Shown: positions 9,207 through 18,129 of the stretch, one piece after another | How the letters are laid out: every line of letters begins with the position of its first letter | How positions within the stretch are numbered: position 1 is the first letter of the stretch | From: Sulfuriflexus mobilis | GTDB taxonomy: Bacteria; Pseudomonadota; Gammaproteobacteria; AKS1 | Assembly (NCBI RefSeq): GCF_003967195.1 | Contig: NZ_AP018725.1 | Location: forward strand, 434,001 to 498,000 | Direction: 5' to 3' | DNA length: 64,000 bases | Notes under the pieces: generated by a model | Seen by the model: only the letters and a program-made list of their open reading frames with translations | Databases searched by the model: none | What the model was told of the DNA's origin: nothing | Translations under genes and position numbers: made by a program

Positions 9207-10309
9207 ACGATCCTATCCCGTTTCTGGACCTGTCCGGAGAATACCACGCAGTGGAAGCAGAATGGTTTGCCGCCATTCATGAAACCGGCCAGAGTGGCCG
9301 TTACATCCTCGGCCCGAACGAGCAGGCCTTTGAGGAAGAACTGGCCGCGCATGTCGGCACGAAGTTTTCCCTTGGTGTTGCAAACGGTACCGATGCCTTG
9401 CTGCTGTCTCTGCGTGCCCTCGACATCGGCCCGGGCGACGAGGTCATCACCACGCCTTACACCTTTTATGCCACGGCCGAGGTCATCAGCCTGGTCGGTG
9501 CAACACCGGTGTTTGCCGATATCCTCGAAGATTGTTTTACCCTCGACCCGGCCAGTGTCAAGACCAAGATCACCGACAAGACCCGGGCCATTATGCCAGT
9601 GCACATCTTTGGTCACCCGGCACGCATGGATGAACTCAATGCAATAGCCAGGGAACATGACCTCGCCGTCATCGAAGATGCCGCCCAGGCCTACGGTGCC
9701 GATGTCGGTGGCAAGCGCGTCGGCAGTCTTGGTAACGCCGGGGGTTTCAGTTTCTATCCGACCAAGGTGCTGGGCTGCTATGGTGATGGCGGCATGATCA
9801 CCACCGATGATGAAGCTATGCTTGAAAGGCTCAAGAAACTGCGTAACCACGGTGCCAGTGCGCCGTTCATGCACGACACGGTCGGCTACAATAGCCGTCT
9901 CGATGAGATCCAGGCCGCGCTGTTGCGCATCAAGTTGCGCAAGCTCGATGATGATGTCGCCAAGCGTCGTGCTGTGGCCGCACGCTACACCGAGTTGTTC
10001 GCCGGCTCTGTCGTCAAGGCGCCAACACTACCGGCTAACGGCGGTCATGCCTTTAACCTTTATACCATCCGTATGCCGGAACGGGACCGCGTGCGCGGGG
10101 TCATGAACGACAACGGCATCCCGAGTTCGCAATGTTACCCGCTGGGGCTGCACCTGCAAGAGGTTTATGAACACCTTGGTTACAAGGTCGGAGACCTGCC
10201 GGTCTGTGACCAGGCCAGTACCGAGGCGCTTTCGTTGCCGGTGTATCCGGCCATGAAGATGGAGCACGTCGAGCGCATCGCCGACACGATAATAAAAGCA
10301 CTTGGCTAA
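9194..10309 (+). CDS. DegT/DnrJ/EryC1-family sugar aminotransferase (possible GnnB)
   Basis: 371 residues, normal for PLP-dependent sugar aminotransferases. The Schiff-base lysine is K191 within GFSFYPTKVLGCYGDGG; other family motifs are VANGTDAL near 62-69 and EDAAQAYGA near 161-169. It would transaminate the keto sugar made by the preceding dehydrogenase, whose gene it overlaps. If the pair is GnnA/GnnB the product is UDP-2-acetamido-3-amino-2,3-dideoxyglucose, entering lipid A through LpxA. Confidence 0.85.
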   Translation: MSGVNDPIPFLDLSGEYHAVEAEWFAAIHETGQSGRYILGPNEQAFEEELAAHVGTKFSLGVANGTDALLLSLRALDIGPGDEVITTPYTFYATAEVISLVGATPVFADILEDCFTLDPASVKTKITDKTRAIMPVHIFGHPARMDELNAIAREHDLAVIEDAAQAYGADVGGKRVGSLGNAGGFSFYPTKVLGCYGDGGMITTDDEAMLERLKKLRNHGASAPFMHDTVGYNSRLDEIQAALLRIKLRKLDDDVAKRRAVAARYTELFAGSVVKAPTLPANGGHAFNLYTIRMPERDRVRGVMNDNGIPSSQCYPLGLHLQEVYEHLGYKVGDLPVCDQASTEALSLPVYPAMKMEHVERIADTIIKALG

Positions 10310-10353
10310 ATTCAACAGTTAAGCATACTTATGTCGTTCCAGCTGACTTATGT

Positions 10354-10562
10354 GTTATTAACGCAGAGGGCGCAAAGGCGCAAAGGCGCAAAGTTCGTTG
10401 AGAAATAATGAAAGCGACAAGGTAACAAAACAGCGTCAATTGTAAACGATCTAATCGATGGATCCGGGTATGGGCATATTCGAGGCTATAGTAATAGCTT
10501 TTTTGCTTGTTATAAGTAATTCTTTGTGTTCTCTGCGCCTTTGCGAGCTTTGCGTTAAAGTT
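10354..10562. repeat. inverted pair of GC-rich intergenic repeats
   Basis: The gap between the aminotransferase and purK holds two copies, in opposite orientation, of a repeat of the type ttaacgcagagggcgcaaag. The left copy (about 10358-10396) contains three tandem GGCGCAAA units; the right copy (about 10520-10560) is its inverse with small changes. Between them is about 120 bp of AT-richer sequence. The pair could fold into one long hairpin or mark a small mobile repeat. Similar 'acgcagagg...gcgcaaag' sequences are common between genes in many proteobacteria. Confidence 0.6.
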
Positions 10563-10580
10563 CGGAAATAAATATTATTA

Positions 10581-11654
10581 TTAAACTTCGCCAATCGCCC
10601 GGATTGTTTTGCTGACGGCGGCTTCATCCTTGGCACACACAGTAATGTGACCGATCTTGCGACCGGGGCGTTCATCCTTGCCGTAGAGGTGCAGGTGGGC
10701 ATGCGGCTGGGCAAGGACCTTTCTGTTATCAGGGAGTTTGCCGATCAGGTTCAGCATCACGCTATGCCCGAGCAGGGCCGTGGAACCGAGTGGCCAGTCG
10801 AGGATGGCACGTATGTGGTTTTCAAACTGACTGGTCTCGGCACCCTCAATGGTCCAGTGGCCGGAGTTGTGCACACGCGGGGCCATCTCGTTAACCAGTA
10901 ATGCATCACCGACCTGAAAAAACTCGATGGCGAGCACGCCGACATAGTCGAGGTGCTCGAGTAAGCGCTCGGCATAAGATTCGGCAAGTTTCTGCATCGG
11001 GTCATTAGCCAGTGCCGTGGACTTGCGCAGGATACCCTCGCGGTGTTCGTTCTCGGTCAGCGGGTAGAAGGCCATCTTGCCGGAGACACTGCGCGCGGCG
11101 ATGATCGAGACCTCGCGGTCAAAGGGTACAAAGGCCTCGATAATGGCCGGGACACCGTGCAGGGCCTCCCAGGCCGCGGCCAGTTCTGATGCATCACGGA
11201 TAAATTGCTGACCCTTGCCATCATAGCCCTCGGTGCGGGTTTTGATGATCGCCGGCAGGCCGATCGTCGCCACCGCCTGTTGCAGGTCTTCGAGGCTGGT
11301 CAGGTTGACGAACCCGGCGGTCTTGACCCCGAGTTCATTAAACAGGGTTTTTTCATGCAGGCGGTCACGCGCCGTGGCCAGTGCCTGGGGAGGCGGGTAG
11401 ACGGGCAACTGGCGGTTGAGATACTCGACGGACTCGGCGGGCACACTCTCGAATTCATAGGTGACAAGGTCAACCTGCGCGGCGAGTTGCTCGAGGGCCT
11501 GTTTATCATCGAAGCGGGCGTGCAGGTGCTCACCGACGGTCGCGGCACAGGCGTCATGGGCCTGGCAGAGAAACACAAAGTCCACACCGAGCGGGGTACC
11601 GGCCAGAGACAACATACGGGCCAGTTGCCCACCGCCGAGGATGCCTACCTTCAT
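10581..11654 (-). CDS. purK: N5-carboxyaminoimidazole ribonucleotide synthase
   Basis: 357 residues, ATP-grasp enzyme of purine synthesis that carboxylates AIR with ATP and bicarbonate. It begins with the characteristic [12 protein letters not shown] and contains [11 protein letters not shown] (about 139-149) and [14 protein letters not shown] (about 258-271), which are diagnostic of PurK. The start overlaps the purE stop by four bases, giving a purE-purK operon. Confidence 0.97.
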   Translation of the reverse strand: MKVGILGGGQLARMLSLAGTPLGVDFVFLCQAHDACAATVGEHLHARFDDKQALEQLAAQVDLVTYEFESVPAESVEYLNRQLPVYPPPQALATARDRLHEKTLFNELGVKTAGFVNLTSLEDLQQAVATIGLPAIIKTRTEGYDGKGQQFIRDASELAAAWEALHGVPAIIEAFVPFDREVSIIAARSVSGKMAFYPLTENEHREGILRKSTALANDPMQKLAESYAERLLEHLDYVGVLAIEFFQVGDALLVNEMAPRVHNSGHWTIEGAETSQFENHIRAILDWPLGSTALLGHSVMLNLIGKLPDNRKVLAQPHAHLHLYGKDERPGRKIGHITVCAKDEAAVSKTIRAIGEV

Positions 11655-12145
11655 GCGCCGTTCTTCGGGTTCGGGTTGTCGAGCACACGTTCGGTCTGCG
11701 CCGCACGATAGGCCTTGAGTGCCTCACGGATCTCCGGATATTTATTGCCGAGCATGGCGGCAGCGAGCAGGGCGGCATTGGTGGCGCCGGCATTGCCGAT
11801 GGCGAGTGTGCCGACGGGGATACCCGCCGGCATCTGGGCGATGGAGAGCAGTGAGTCCATACCATTGAGGGCCTTGGACTGTACGGGCACGCCGAGCACA
11901 GGCAGGGCAGTCTTGGCCGCCGTCATGCCAGGCAGGTGCGCGGCACCGCCGGCACCGGCAATGATGACCTCGATGCCACGGCCTTCGGCGGCCTCGGCAT
12001 AGGCAAAGAGTTTGTCCGGGGTACGATGGGCCGAGACAACCTCGGCCTCATAGGCGATGCCCAGTGCCTCAAGTGCCTCGGTGGTGTGTTTCATGGTTTC
12101 CCAGTCAGAGGTGGAACCCATGATGATGCCCACTAATGGCTGCAT
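11651..12145 (-). CDS. purE: 5-(carboxyamino)imidazole ribonucleotide mutase
   Basis: 164 residues from the ATG at 12145 (upstream in-frame codons are not PurE-like). PurE converts N5-CAIR to CAIR. The class I signature is clear: [14 protein letters not shown] at the N-terminus, [10 protein letters not shown], and [17 protein letters not shown]. The length is typical of the bacterial single-domain form. It precedes purK in a coupled pair. Confidence 0.97.
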   Translation of the reverse strand: MQPLVGIIMGSTSDWETMKHTTEALEALGIAYEAEVVSAHRTPDKLFAYAEAAEGRGIEVIIAGAGGAAHLPGMTAAKTALPVLGVPVQSKALNGMDSLLSIAQMPAGIPVGTLAIGNAGATNAALLAAAMLGNKYPEIREALKAYRAAQTERVLDNPNPKNGA

Positions 12146-12207
12146 TGCGCTGTCTCCGGTTTGTGCATGGTCGTGTGTCGTGCCGCCACGCAAATGGGTA
12201 AACCGCA

Positions 12208-12236
12208 ATTATAGCGTAAAACTACCCCTTTACGCC
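12208..12236 (-). promoter_or_regulatory. possible purE-purK promoter
   Basis: On the minus strand a perfect -10 hexamer TATAAT lies at 12213-12208, about 63 bases before the purE start. The -35 region about 17 bases upstream (12236-12231) is weak. An inverted repeat (GCGTAAA at 12214-12220, TTTACGC at 12229-12235) overlaps the spacer and could be an operator or the end of rsmA transcription. Supported only by the -10 match and position. Confidence 0.4.
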
Positions 12237-12264
12237 CTATAAAGTCGGGATACGAATAGCGGGG

Positions 12265-13071
12265 TTAGGCCGGGCCGGGGCAGTTTTCAACCGGGATATT
12301 GGCCAGGCCGACAAACTCGGCAATGCTGAGGGTTTCGGGGCGGCGCATCGGGTCGATGCCGATGGCCTCCATCTGCGCAGCGGGAATGAAGGACTTCAGT
12401 GATTTGCGCAGAGTCTTACGTCGCTGCGTAAAGGCGTGATTGACGAGCTGGGCAAAATATTTCTCATCACGGGCCGGGTGGGGCAGTTCGGCATGCGGAG
12501 TCAGACGCACGATCGCCGAGTCGATTTTGGGCTGTGGCGAAAAGGCGGTGGGCGGGACGACAAACAGATTATCGACCTGGCAACGGTACTGCACCATAAT
12601 GCTGAGCCGACCGTAATCGCCACCGCCGGGAAGGGCTGCCATGCGTTCGACCACCTCCTTTTGCAACATGAAGTACATATCTTTAATGATGTCGGCCTGT
12701 TCGAGCAGGTGAAACAGCAGGGGGGTAGAGATATTATACGGCAGGTTACCGACCACGCGCAGCTTTTTATCTGCAGCTTTCTGTAATTGACGGAAATCAA
12801 ACTTCAGCGCGTCGGCACTGTGTATATGCAGGCCGGGATATTGCTCACGTAAGGGTTCGAGCCTTGCGACCAGGTCACGGTCGATCTCGATAACATCGAG
12901 TGCATCAAGCTGTTCCAGCAATTTTCGGGTCAGGGCGGCCTGACCCGGACCGATCTCGACCATGTTGTCGTCGCTCTGCGGGTTAATCGCATCAACGATT
13001 CGCGCGATGATGCTGGCATCACTGAGAAAATTCTGGCCGAAACGTTTACGCGCCTTGTGCCCACCACTCAC
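12265..13071 (-). CDS. rsmA: 16S rRNA (adenine1518-N6/adenine1519-N6)-dimethyltransferase
   Basis: 268 residues, normal for RsmA/KsgA, which dimethylates two adenines near the 3' end of 16S rRNA. It begins HKARKRFGQNFLSDASII, the SAM site is VEIGPGQAALTRKLLE and the catalytic motif GNLPYNISTPLLF is intact. Its start overlaps the pdxA stop by four bases, as in the E. coli surA-pdxA-rsmA arrangement. Confidence 0.97.
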   Translation of the reverse strand: MSGGHKARKRFGQNFLSDASIIARIVDAINPQSDDNMVEIGPGQAALTRKLLEQLDALDVIEIDRDLVARLEPLREQYPGLHIHSADALKFDFRQLQKAADKKLRVVGNLPYNISTPLLFHLLEQADIIKDMYFMLQKEVVERMAALPGGGDYGRLSIMVQYRCQVDNLFVVPPTAFSPQPKIDSAIVRLTPHAELPHPARDEKYFAQLVNHAFTQRRKTLRKSLKSFIPAAQMEAIGIDPMRRPETLSIAEFVGLANIPVENCPGPA

Positions 13072-14045
13072 GATGCGGACACCATATCGAGCGCAGTGTT
13101 AATGGCGATGGTCATGCTACCGGCATCGGCACGGCCCGTGCCGGCGAGCTCGAGGGCCGTACCGTGATCCACCGAGGTACGGATGATCGGCAGGCCGAGG
13201 GTAATGTTTACTGCGCGACCAAACCCCATGTGTTTGAGTACCGGCAGACCCTGATCATGATACATGGCCAGCACCGCATCGGCCCGTTGCAGGTAAGGCG
13301 GCGTAAACAGGGTATCGGCCGGTAGCGGGCCTTGTAACTGCAGGCCCTCGCTACGCAATGCCTCAAGTGCCGGCTCAATCACCTCGATCTCTTCACGGCC
13401 GAGGTGGCCACCCTCACCGGCATGTGGGTTCAGCCCGCAGACGAGGATGTTTGGCCGTTTAATGGCAAAGTGGCGGCGCAGTTCACTGTTGAGAATGCGC
13501 AGGATAGTCGTCAGGGACTCGCGCGTAATATTCCTGCTGACCTCGGCAAGGGGCAGGTGGGTAGTGGCCAGTGCCACGCGCAGGCCTTCGGTGGCCAGCA
13601 TCATCACCGGCGGGGTATCGATGTGGCACAGCCCGGCGAGGTACTCGGTGTGACCGCTGAAGCGGGCGCCGGCCTCGTTGATAATACCCTTATGGACGGG
13701 GGCGGTGACGAGGGCGGAAAATTCCTCATTCAGGCAGCCCATGGTGGCCTGGCGTATCAGTTCGAGCACGTAATCGGCATTGGCCGTATTCAGTTGCCCG
13801 GCCTCGCAGGTCGCCTCAAGGGGAATGTGCAGGAGGCTGATCTGCCCGGGGCGGGGGCTGTCGGCAGCATACTCGGGCCAGTCGAATGGCATACCGAGCT
13901 GAAGCGCGCGTTGTTCGAACAGTGGACGATCGCCGAGTACCACGAGCTCGGCAGACGCAGGCGCCTTGAGTTGTAGGCACAGGTCGGGGCCGATACCGGC
14001 GGGTTCACCCGAGGTGATCGCAAGTCGTGGGGTCACGTTGTTCAT
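13068..14045 (-). CDS. pdxA: 4-hydroxythreonine-4-phosphate dehydrogenase
   Basis: 325 residues from ATG at 14045, matching the family length; longer in-frame codons upstream are not PdxA-like. The enzyme oxidises 4-phosphohydroxy-threonine in pyridoxal phosphate synthesis. Visible motifs are TSGEPAGIGPDL near the start, the metal-binding histidines in SGHTEYL and MYHDQGLPVLKHMGFG, and TSVDHGTALELAGTG near the C-terminus. It lies between surA and rsmA. Confidence 0.96.
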   Translation of the reverse strand: MNNVTPRLAITSGEPAGIGPDLCLQLKAPASAELVVLGDRPLFEQRALQLGMPFDWPEYAADSPRPGQISLLHIPLEATCEAGQLNTANADYVLELIRQATMGCLNEEFSALVTAPVHKGIINEAGARFSGHTEYLAGLCHIDTPPVMMLATEGLRVALATTHLPLAEVSRNITRESLTTILRILNSELRRHFAIKRPNILVCGLNPHAGEGGHLGREEIEVIEPALEALRSEGLQLQGPLPADTLFTPPYLQRADAVLAMYHDQGLPVLKHMGFGRAVNITLGLPIIRTSVDHGTALELAGTGRADAGSMTIAINTALDMVSAS

Positions 14046-14091
14046 GACGGGAGTGTATCGCCTGACGGCGAACTCTGCAGTGGCAAATTTA

Positions 14092-15378
14092 TTAGAAGTT
14101 GTCTTCGAGACGGTACTCAACATAGGCCTCGTCACGCAGACGGCGCAGCCAGGTCTCGGTCTCTTCCTCGGTCTTGCGCTCGGTGAGGAATTCACGGGCC
14201 TTGTTCTTGAGGAACTGCTCAGTATCGTCATGGGTGCGGCGGTCGATCAGTTGTACGATATGCCAGCCAAACGGTGAACGGAACGGCTGGCTGATTTGTC
14301 CTGGCGCAAGATTGTTCATCTCTGCCTCAAACTGCGGCACCAGGGCTCCGGGGCTGGTCCAGCCCAGATCACCGCCGTTAGCGGCCGAACCACGGTCATC
14401 GGAGTGGGCGCGGGCGAGGGTGGCAAAGTCTTCACCGCCTTCAAGACGTATCAGTAACTGATTAAGACGGCTACGGGCGTCATCATCTGAGGTCAATTCG
14501 TTAGTACGGATGAGAATATGTCGGGACAGACTCTGCTTGGTGACATGGCGTTGGTCCTGACCACGCACATCGGTGAGCTGCACGATGTGAAAGCCGCTCG
14601 GGCTACGGATCGGGTCACTGATATCACCTTTACCCATGCTCGTAACGACATCGCTAAACAGGCTGGGCAACTGGGCGGCCTTACGCCAGCCAAGGTCACC
14701 GCCCTCAAAGGCCTGCTGACCGGCGGAACTCGCGGCAGCGACCTGACCGAAGTCGGCACCGCTACGCAATTTGGCGACAGTGGCATTGGCCGTGCGCTGC
14801 GCGGCATCGACTTGCTCGGCGCTGGCGGCCTCGGGCAGCTGGATCAAAATGTGTGACAGGCGGAATTCATTGGCGCCGCTGGCCTGATTCTTATTGGTGG
14901 CGAGGAAGTTGCTGACTTCCTGATCGGTGACGTTGATGCGTTGCTTGACCGCACGTTGCAGCAGCTGGCTGATGGTCATCTCGCGGCGGATATCTTCACG
15001 GAATACGTTAAAGTCAAAACCGTCGCGCTCGAGGGTGTTGCGGAACTGGGCAATGGTCATTTTGTTCTGGGTGGCAATGCGCGCAATGGCGGCATTCAGT
15101 TGCTGCTCACTGACGCGGACGCCGGTTCGCTCGGCGGCTTGCAGTTGCAGACGCGAGAGTATGAGACGTTCGAGCACCTGCTTGCGCAGGATGTCTTCGG
15201 GTGGCAACGCGGTCTTGCGCTGTTCAAGTTGTCCCTTGATGGTTCGCAGGCGCGTCGCCAGCTCACTTTCCATGATGACATCATCATTGACCACGGCAAT
15301 AATACGATCGACGGGCAGGACAGCGGCTTGCACCGACAGGGCAGCCAGCAATGTGCTTAACAGGATTAAACTACGCAT
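14092..15378 (-). CDS. surA: periplasmic peptidyl-prolyl isomerase/chaperone SurA
   Basis: 428 residues. A signal peptide (about 1-18) is followed by the SurA N-terminal chaperone domain (residues 20-165) and two parvulin domains (about 171-275, beginning EFRLSHILIQLP, and about 282-385, beginning SRHILIRTNEL), then a short C-terminal helix. It escorts outer-membrane proteins, including LptD, through the periplasm. It follows lptD directly, the conserved gammaproteobacterial order. Confidence 0.96.
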   Translation of the reverse strand: MRSLILLSTLLAALSVQAAVLPVDRIIAVVNDDVIMESELATRLRTIKGQLEQRKTALPPEDILRKQVLERLILSRLQLQAAERTGVRVSEQQLNAAIARIATQNKMTIAQFRNTLERDGFDFNVFREDIRREMTISQLLQRAVKQRINVTDQEVSNFLATNKNQASGANEFRLSHILIQLPEAASAEQVDAAQRTANATVAKLRSGADFGQVAAASSAGQQAFEGGDLGWRKAAQLPSLFSDVVTSMGKGDISDPIRSPSGFHIVQLTDVRGQDQRHVTKQSLSRHILIRTNELTSDDDARSRLNQLLIRLEGGEDFATLARAHSDDRGSAANGGDLGWTSPGALVPQFEAEMNNLAPGQISQPFRSPFGWHIVQLIDRRTHDDTEQFLKNKAREFLTERKTEEETETWLRRLRDEAYVEYRLEDNF

Positions 15379-15396
15379 GATATTTTCTCTACAGAC

Positions 15397-18060
15397 TTAA
15401 AACTCACCGTCGAGGGGCTCCCGGCCATAGCCGAGTATACCATCACCGATGATCTTGGTGACCTTGTCGCCAAAGCTGGTCAGACCCTTTAGCTCAAGCT
15501 GGAAGAGAATGGCAAAGTTTTCGTCTTCCTGATCCAGGTCGTTAATGTATTGGCGTGCGACGACGCGACCAATCCAGCAACAGCTTTCATACTCGAGGCC
15601 GGCAAAGGCATCGATGACTCGTGTGCGGTCGATGGCATAATTCCAGCGACCAACGGCGTTCCAACGGTCACTCAGTGGCCAGCTGATCGAGGTATCGACT
15701 TGTTCGAGCAGACCGCGGCGACGGCGGTAGGCCAGGTTAAAGACGCGATCAGCATCCGGCTGGTAACGGGTCGAGAATACATTTTTCTCAGTGACATCAT
15801 CATGCACATCCCATTGCGCACCGGCACGGACACTCCAGGCGCGACTCAACCGGGCACTGACCTCGGCGACCACGTCAGAGCTGTCGTCGGTTTGATCCAC
15901 CTGCCCCGGCAGGTTGACCTCGCGGTCTTCAAAATAATGAATCTGGCCGATGCTGGCCGAGAGGCGTTCGAGACCACTCTGCTGATCGATGATACGCGTT
16001 GTCAGGGCGGCGGTCAGCTGGTTGGCATCGCCAACCCGGTCGGCACCGCTGAAGCGGTTCTCGCGGAACAGTTGGGAAAAGCTGAAATCAAACAGACCCG
16101 TGTCGAAGACCTGGTCTCGCCCGGCTTCGTTGACGATCAGGCCATCCTGGTTGCGGTGTGCGACGTTCAGGTAATACAGGCGCGGCTCCAGGGTCTGGAT
16201 CATGTTGCGCCCGGCCCAGGTCATGTCGCGGTCGAAGAACAGACCGCTGTCGATACTGAAGATCGGCACGGTGCGGTCCGGACTGTCATCAATGTTGGCG
16301 GCCACGTCATCGAGGTTGTAGCGGGTATGGCGCAGGGCGAACTTCGGCGTGACATAGCCGTAACTGTTCTGCAGCGGCAGGCTCACACTGGGTTCGATAT
16401 CGATACGCGTGCCGGTGGCATTGGTATCGTGCGCAAATTGTACCGCCTCGGCACGCAGCCCGTAGTCGAGACCAAAGTGCTGGTCCGGCAGGTTCATGTT
16501 GAAGGTGATCTGGGGCAGGCGTTCGTAGGGTCTTCCGGCATTGCCGACGGTTTCATAGCCCTGCAACAGACCCGCGACATTCCAGAAATCGCCTGCATAA
16601 TTAAGATTCACGTAACGGTTCAGGTGGGTCTGGCTGGTCAGGGAGATGTCGGTGCCGAGGTCTTCAAAATATTCGTCATCCGAGACGTAGTTGAGGTCGG
16701 CACTGGCGCTCAGACGCGGTGTAAAACGGACCTGGTTCTTGTAGGCAAACAGGTAACGGTCATCGTTATACAGGTCATCGCTCGGCAATATTTCGGCGTT
16801 GAACTGGCCCTCGTTGTCGACGTTGAGGAAGCGGTATTCACCGGCCAGTTGCAGGCCACGTTTGCCCATGTAGCGCGGGGTCAACGTGGCATCGCGGTTC
16901 GGCGCGATGTTCCAGTAATAAGGGGCGATGATCTCAAAGCCATCATCGTCGGAGCTGCCGAAACTCGGGGTCAGGAAACCGGTCTTGCGACGGTTATCGA
17001 TCGGGAAGGTCATCCACGGCGTATAGAAGAATGGGATCCCCTTGAAGGCGACCGAGACATCCCGCGCGGTACCGACCCCCTCTTTGTGGTCGAGGTCGAT
17101 CTTGTCAGCATTCAGCTGCCAGTCACGATTGCCACTCGGGCAGGTCGTGTAGGTAGCGGCAGTGAGTTTACTCTGATTCGCGGCGCCGTCACGATGGATC
17201 TGGTCGGCCGTACCACGACCATGGCGATCGTAGAGCAGAAAATCGGCCTGTTCCACCGTGCCCTGATCGGTGTTCAGGTCAAACCTGATGGTTTCGCCGT
17301 CAATGCGCATCTGATTATCCTGCAGACTGGCGTTGCCCTTGGCGGTCATGAGCTCCTTGTCGCGGTCATAATCAACGGCATCGGCACTCAGGCGCTGGTC
17401 GGCACGACGGATATCGACATTACCGCGGAAATGAGAGATCCCTTCTTTGGCGACATCGGCCTCATCAGCGGTCAGTTGCACTTCCGCACCGGCACGGCCC
17501 GTGGGGGGTACCGGGACCTTGGCCGGGCGCGGCTCGCTGGGGCACAGCCCCCAGGTGTCGTCTTTGGTGGTGTCCTTCGCTAGTGCAGTCGGCTGGGGTG
17601 TGTCGGGTGTTTGCGGCGCGGTGCGCGGCTCGGCGGTGGAAACGGCCGGTCGTGTCTCCTGCTCACGCGGGGGCTGCGGGGCGGGTGCAGCCACGCGCCG
17701 GGGTTCCGGGCTCGGTTGTTCCGGTGCCGGGGCTGCCTCCGCGGCGGCAGGGGCCGGTTCCGGTTCAGATACCGCGTCTTCTGTTGGTCTGACCGGCAGG
17801 CTTGCCGCCGGGGGCGTGATCGGGCCCTGGGCCTCGACCGGTGCCGGGATCGGAGCAGGTTCAGCGGCAGGCAGCTCACCGGCACGGCATTGCCACAGGC
17901 CGCTCGGAGACTGTTTACAGTCCCAGCCGCTTGCCGAGGCCGCGTGCACCGCCGGTATATGCCAGATTGTCAGCCCTGCACCGAGCAAGGCACTAAAGAG
18001 TTTTGGAGTATTTTTCACAGAGTGATGTCTAAAATCGTGTTTTATTATTCCCACCCCCAT
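15397..18060 (-). CDS. lptD: LPS-assembly protein LptD with Pro/Ala-rich N-terminal linker
   Basis: About 887 residues from ATG at 18060; a GTG at 18018, directly before the signal peptide, is an alternative, and neither has a clear ribosome site. LptD inserts LPS into the outer leaflet. After the signal peptide come a short Cys-containing segment (WDCKQSPSGLWQC), then about 100 residues dominated by Pro, Ala and Glu, then the periplasmic OstA/jellyroll domain (starting near GAEVQLTADEADV) and the large barrel. The cysteine pair ESCCWIG near the C-terminus and TYTTCPSG upstream match the disulfide positions of E. coli LptD. The Pro-rich linker makes the protein longer than usual. Confidence 0.93.
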   Translation of the reverse strand: MGVGIIKHDFRHHSVKNTPKLFSALLGAGLTIWHIPAVHAASASGWDCKQSPSGLWQCRAGELPAAEPAPIPAPVEAQGPITPPAASLPVRPTEDAVSEPEPAPAAAEAAPAPEQPSPEPRRVAAPAPQPPREQETRPAVSTAEPRTAPQTPDTPQPTALAKDTTKDDTWGLCPSEPRPAKVPVPPTGRAGAEVQLTADEADVAKEGISHFRGNVDIRRADQRLSADAVDYDRDKELMTAKGNASLQDNQMRIDGETIRFDLNTDQGTVEQADFLLYDRHGRGTADQIHRDGAANQSKLTAATYTTCPSGNRDWQLNADKIDLDHKEGVGTARDVSVAFKGIPFFYTPWMTFPIDNRRKTGFLTPSFGSSDDDGFEIIAPYYWNIAPNRDATLTPRYMGKRGLQLAGEYRFLNVDNEGQFNAEILPSDDLYNDDRYLFAYKNQVRFTPRLSASADLNYVSDDEYFEDLGTDISLTSQTHLNRYVNLNYAGDFWNVAGLLQGYETVGNAGRPYERLPQITFNMNLPDQHFGLDYGLRAEAVQFAHDTNATGTRIDIEPSVSLPLQNSYGYVTPKFALRHTRYNLDDVAANIDDSPDRTVPIFSIDSGLFFDRDMTWAGRNMIQTLEPRLYYLNVAHRNQDGLIVNEAGRDQVFDTGLFDFSFSQLFRENRFSGADRVGDANQLTAALTTRIIDQQSGLERLSASIGQIHYFEDREVNLPGQVDQTDDSSDVVAEVSARLSRAWSVRAGAQWDVHDDVTEKNVFSTRYQPDADRVFNLAYRRRRGLLEQVDTSISWPLSDRWNAVGRWNYAIDRTRVIDAFAGLEYESCCWIGRVVARQYINDLDQEDENFAILFQLELKGLTSFGDKVTKIIGDGILGYGREPLDGEF

Positions 18061-18129
18061 CGTGGGGTCGACTAAAATCGCATAGAATGGCGGCTGCTTC
18101 AAATTTATTATCAGGGATAGCTGGAAATC

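Noticed and set aside
8975-9874. 299-codon minus-strand frame over the dehydrogenase and aminotransferase
   Set aside because: Shadow of two genes with strong family motifs on the plus strand.
15550-17583. 677-codon open frame antisense to lptD
   Set aside because: It mirrors lptD codon structure on the other strand, has no ribosome site and no recognisable domain; lptD has all its motifs.
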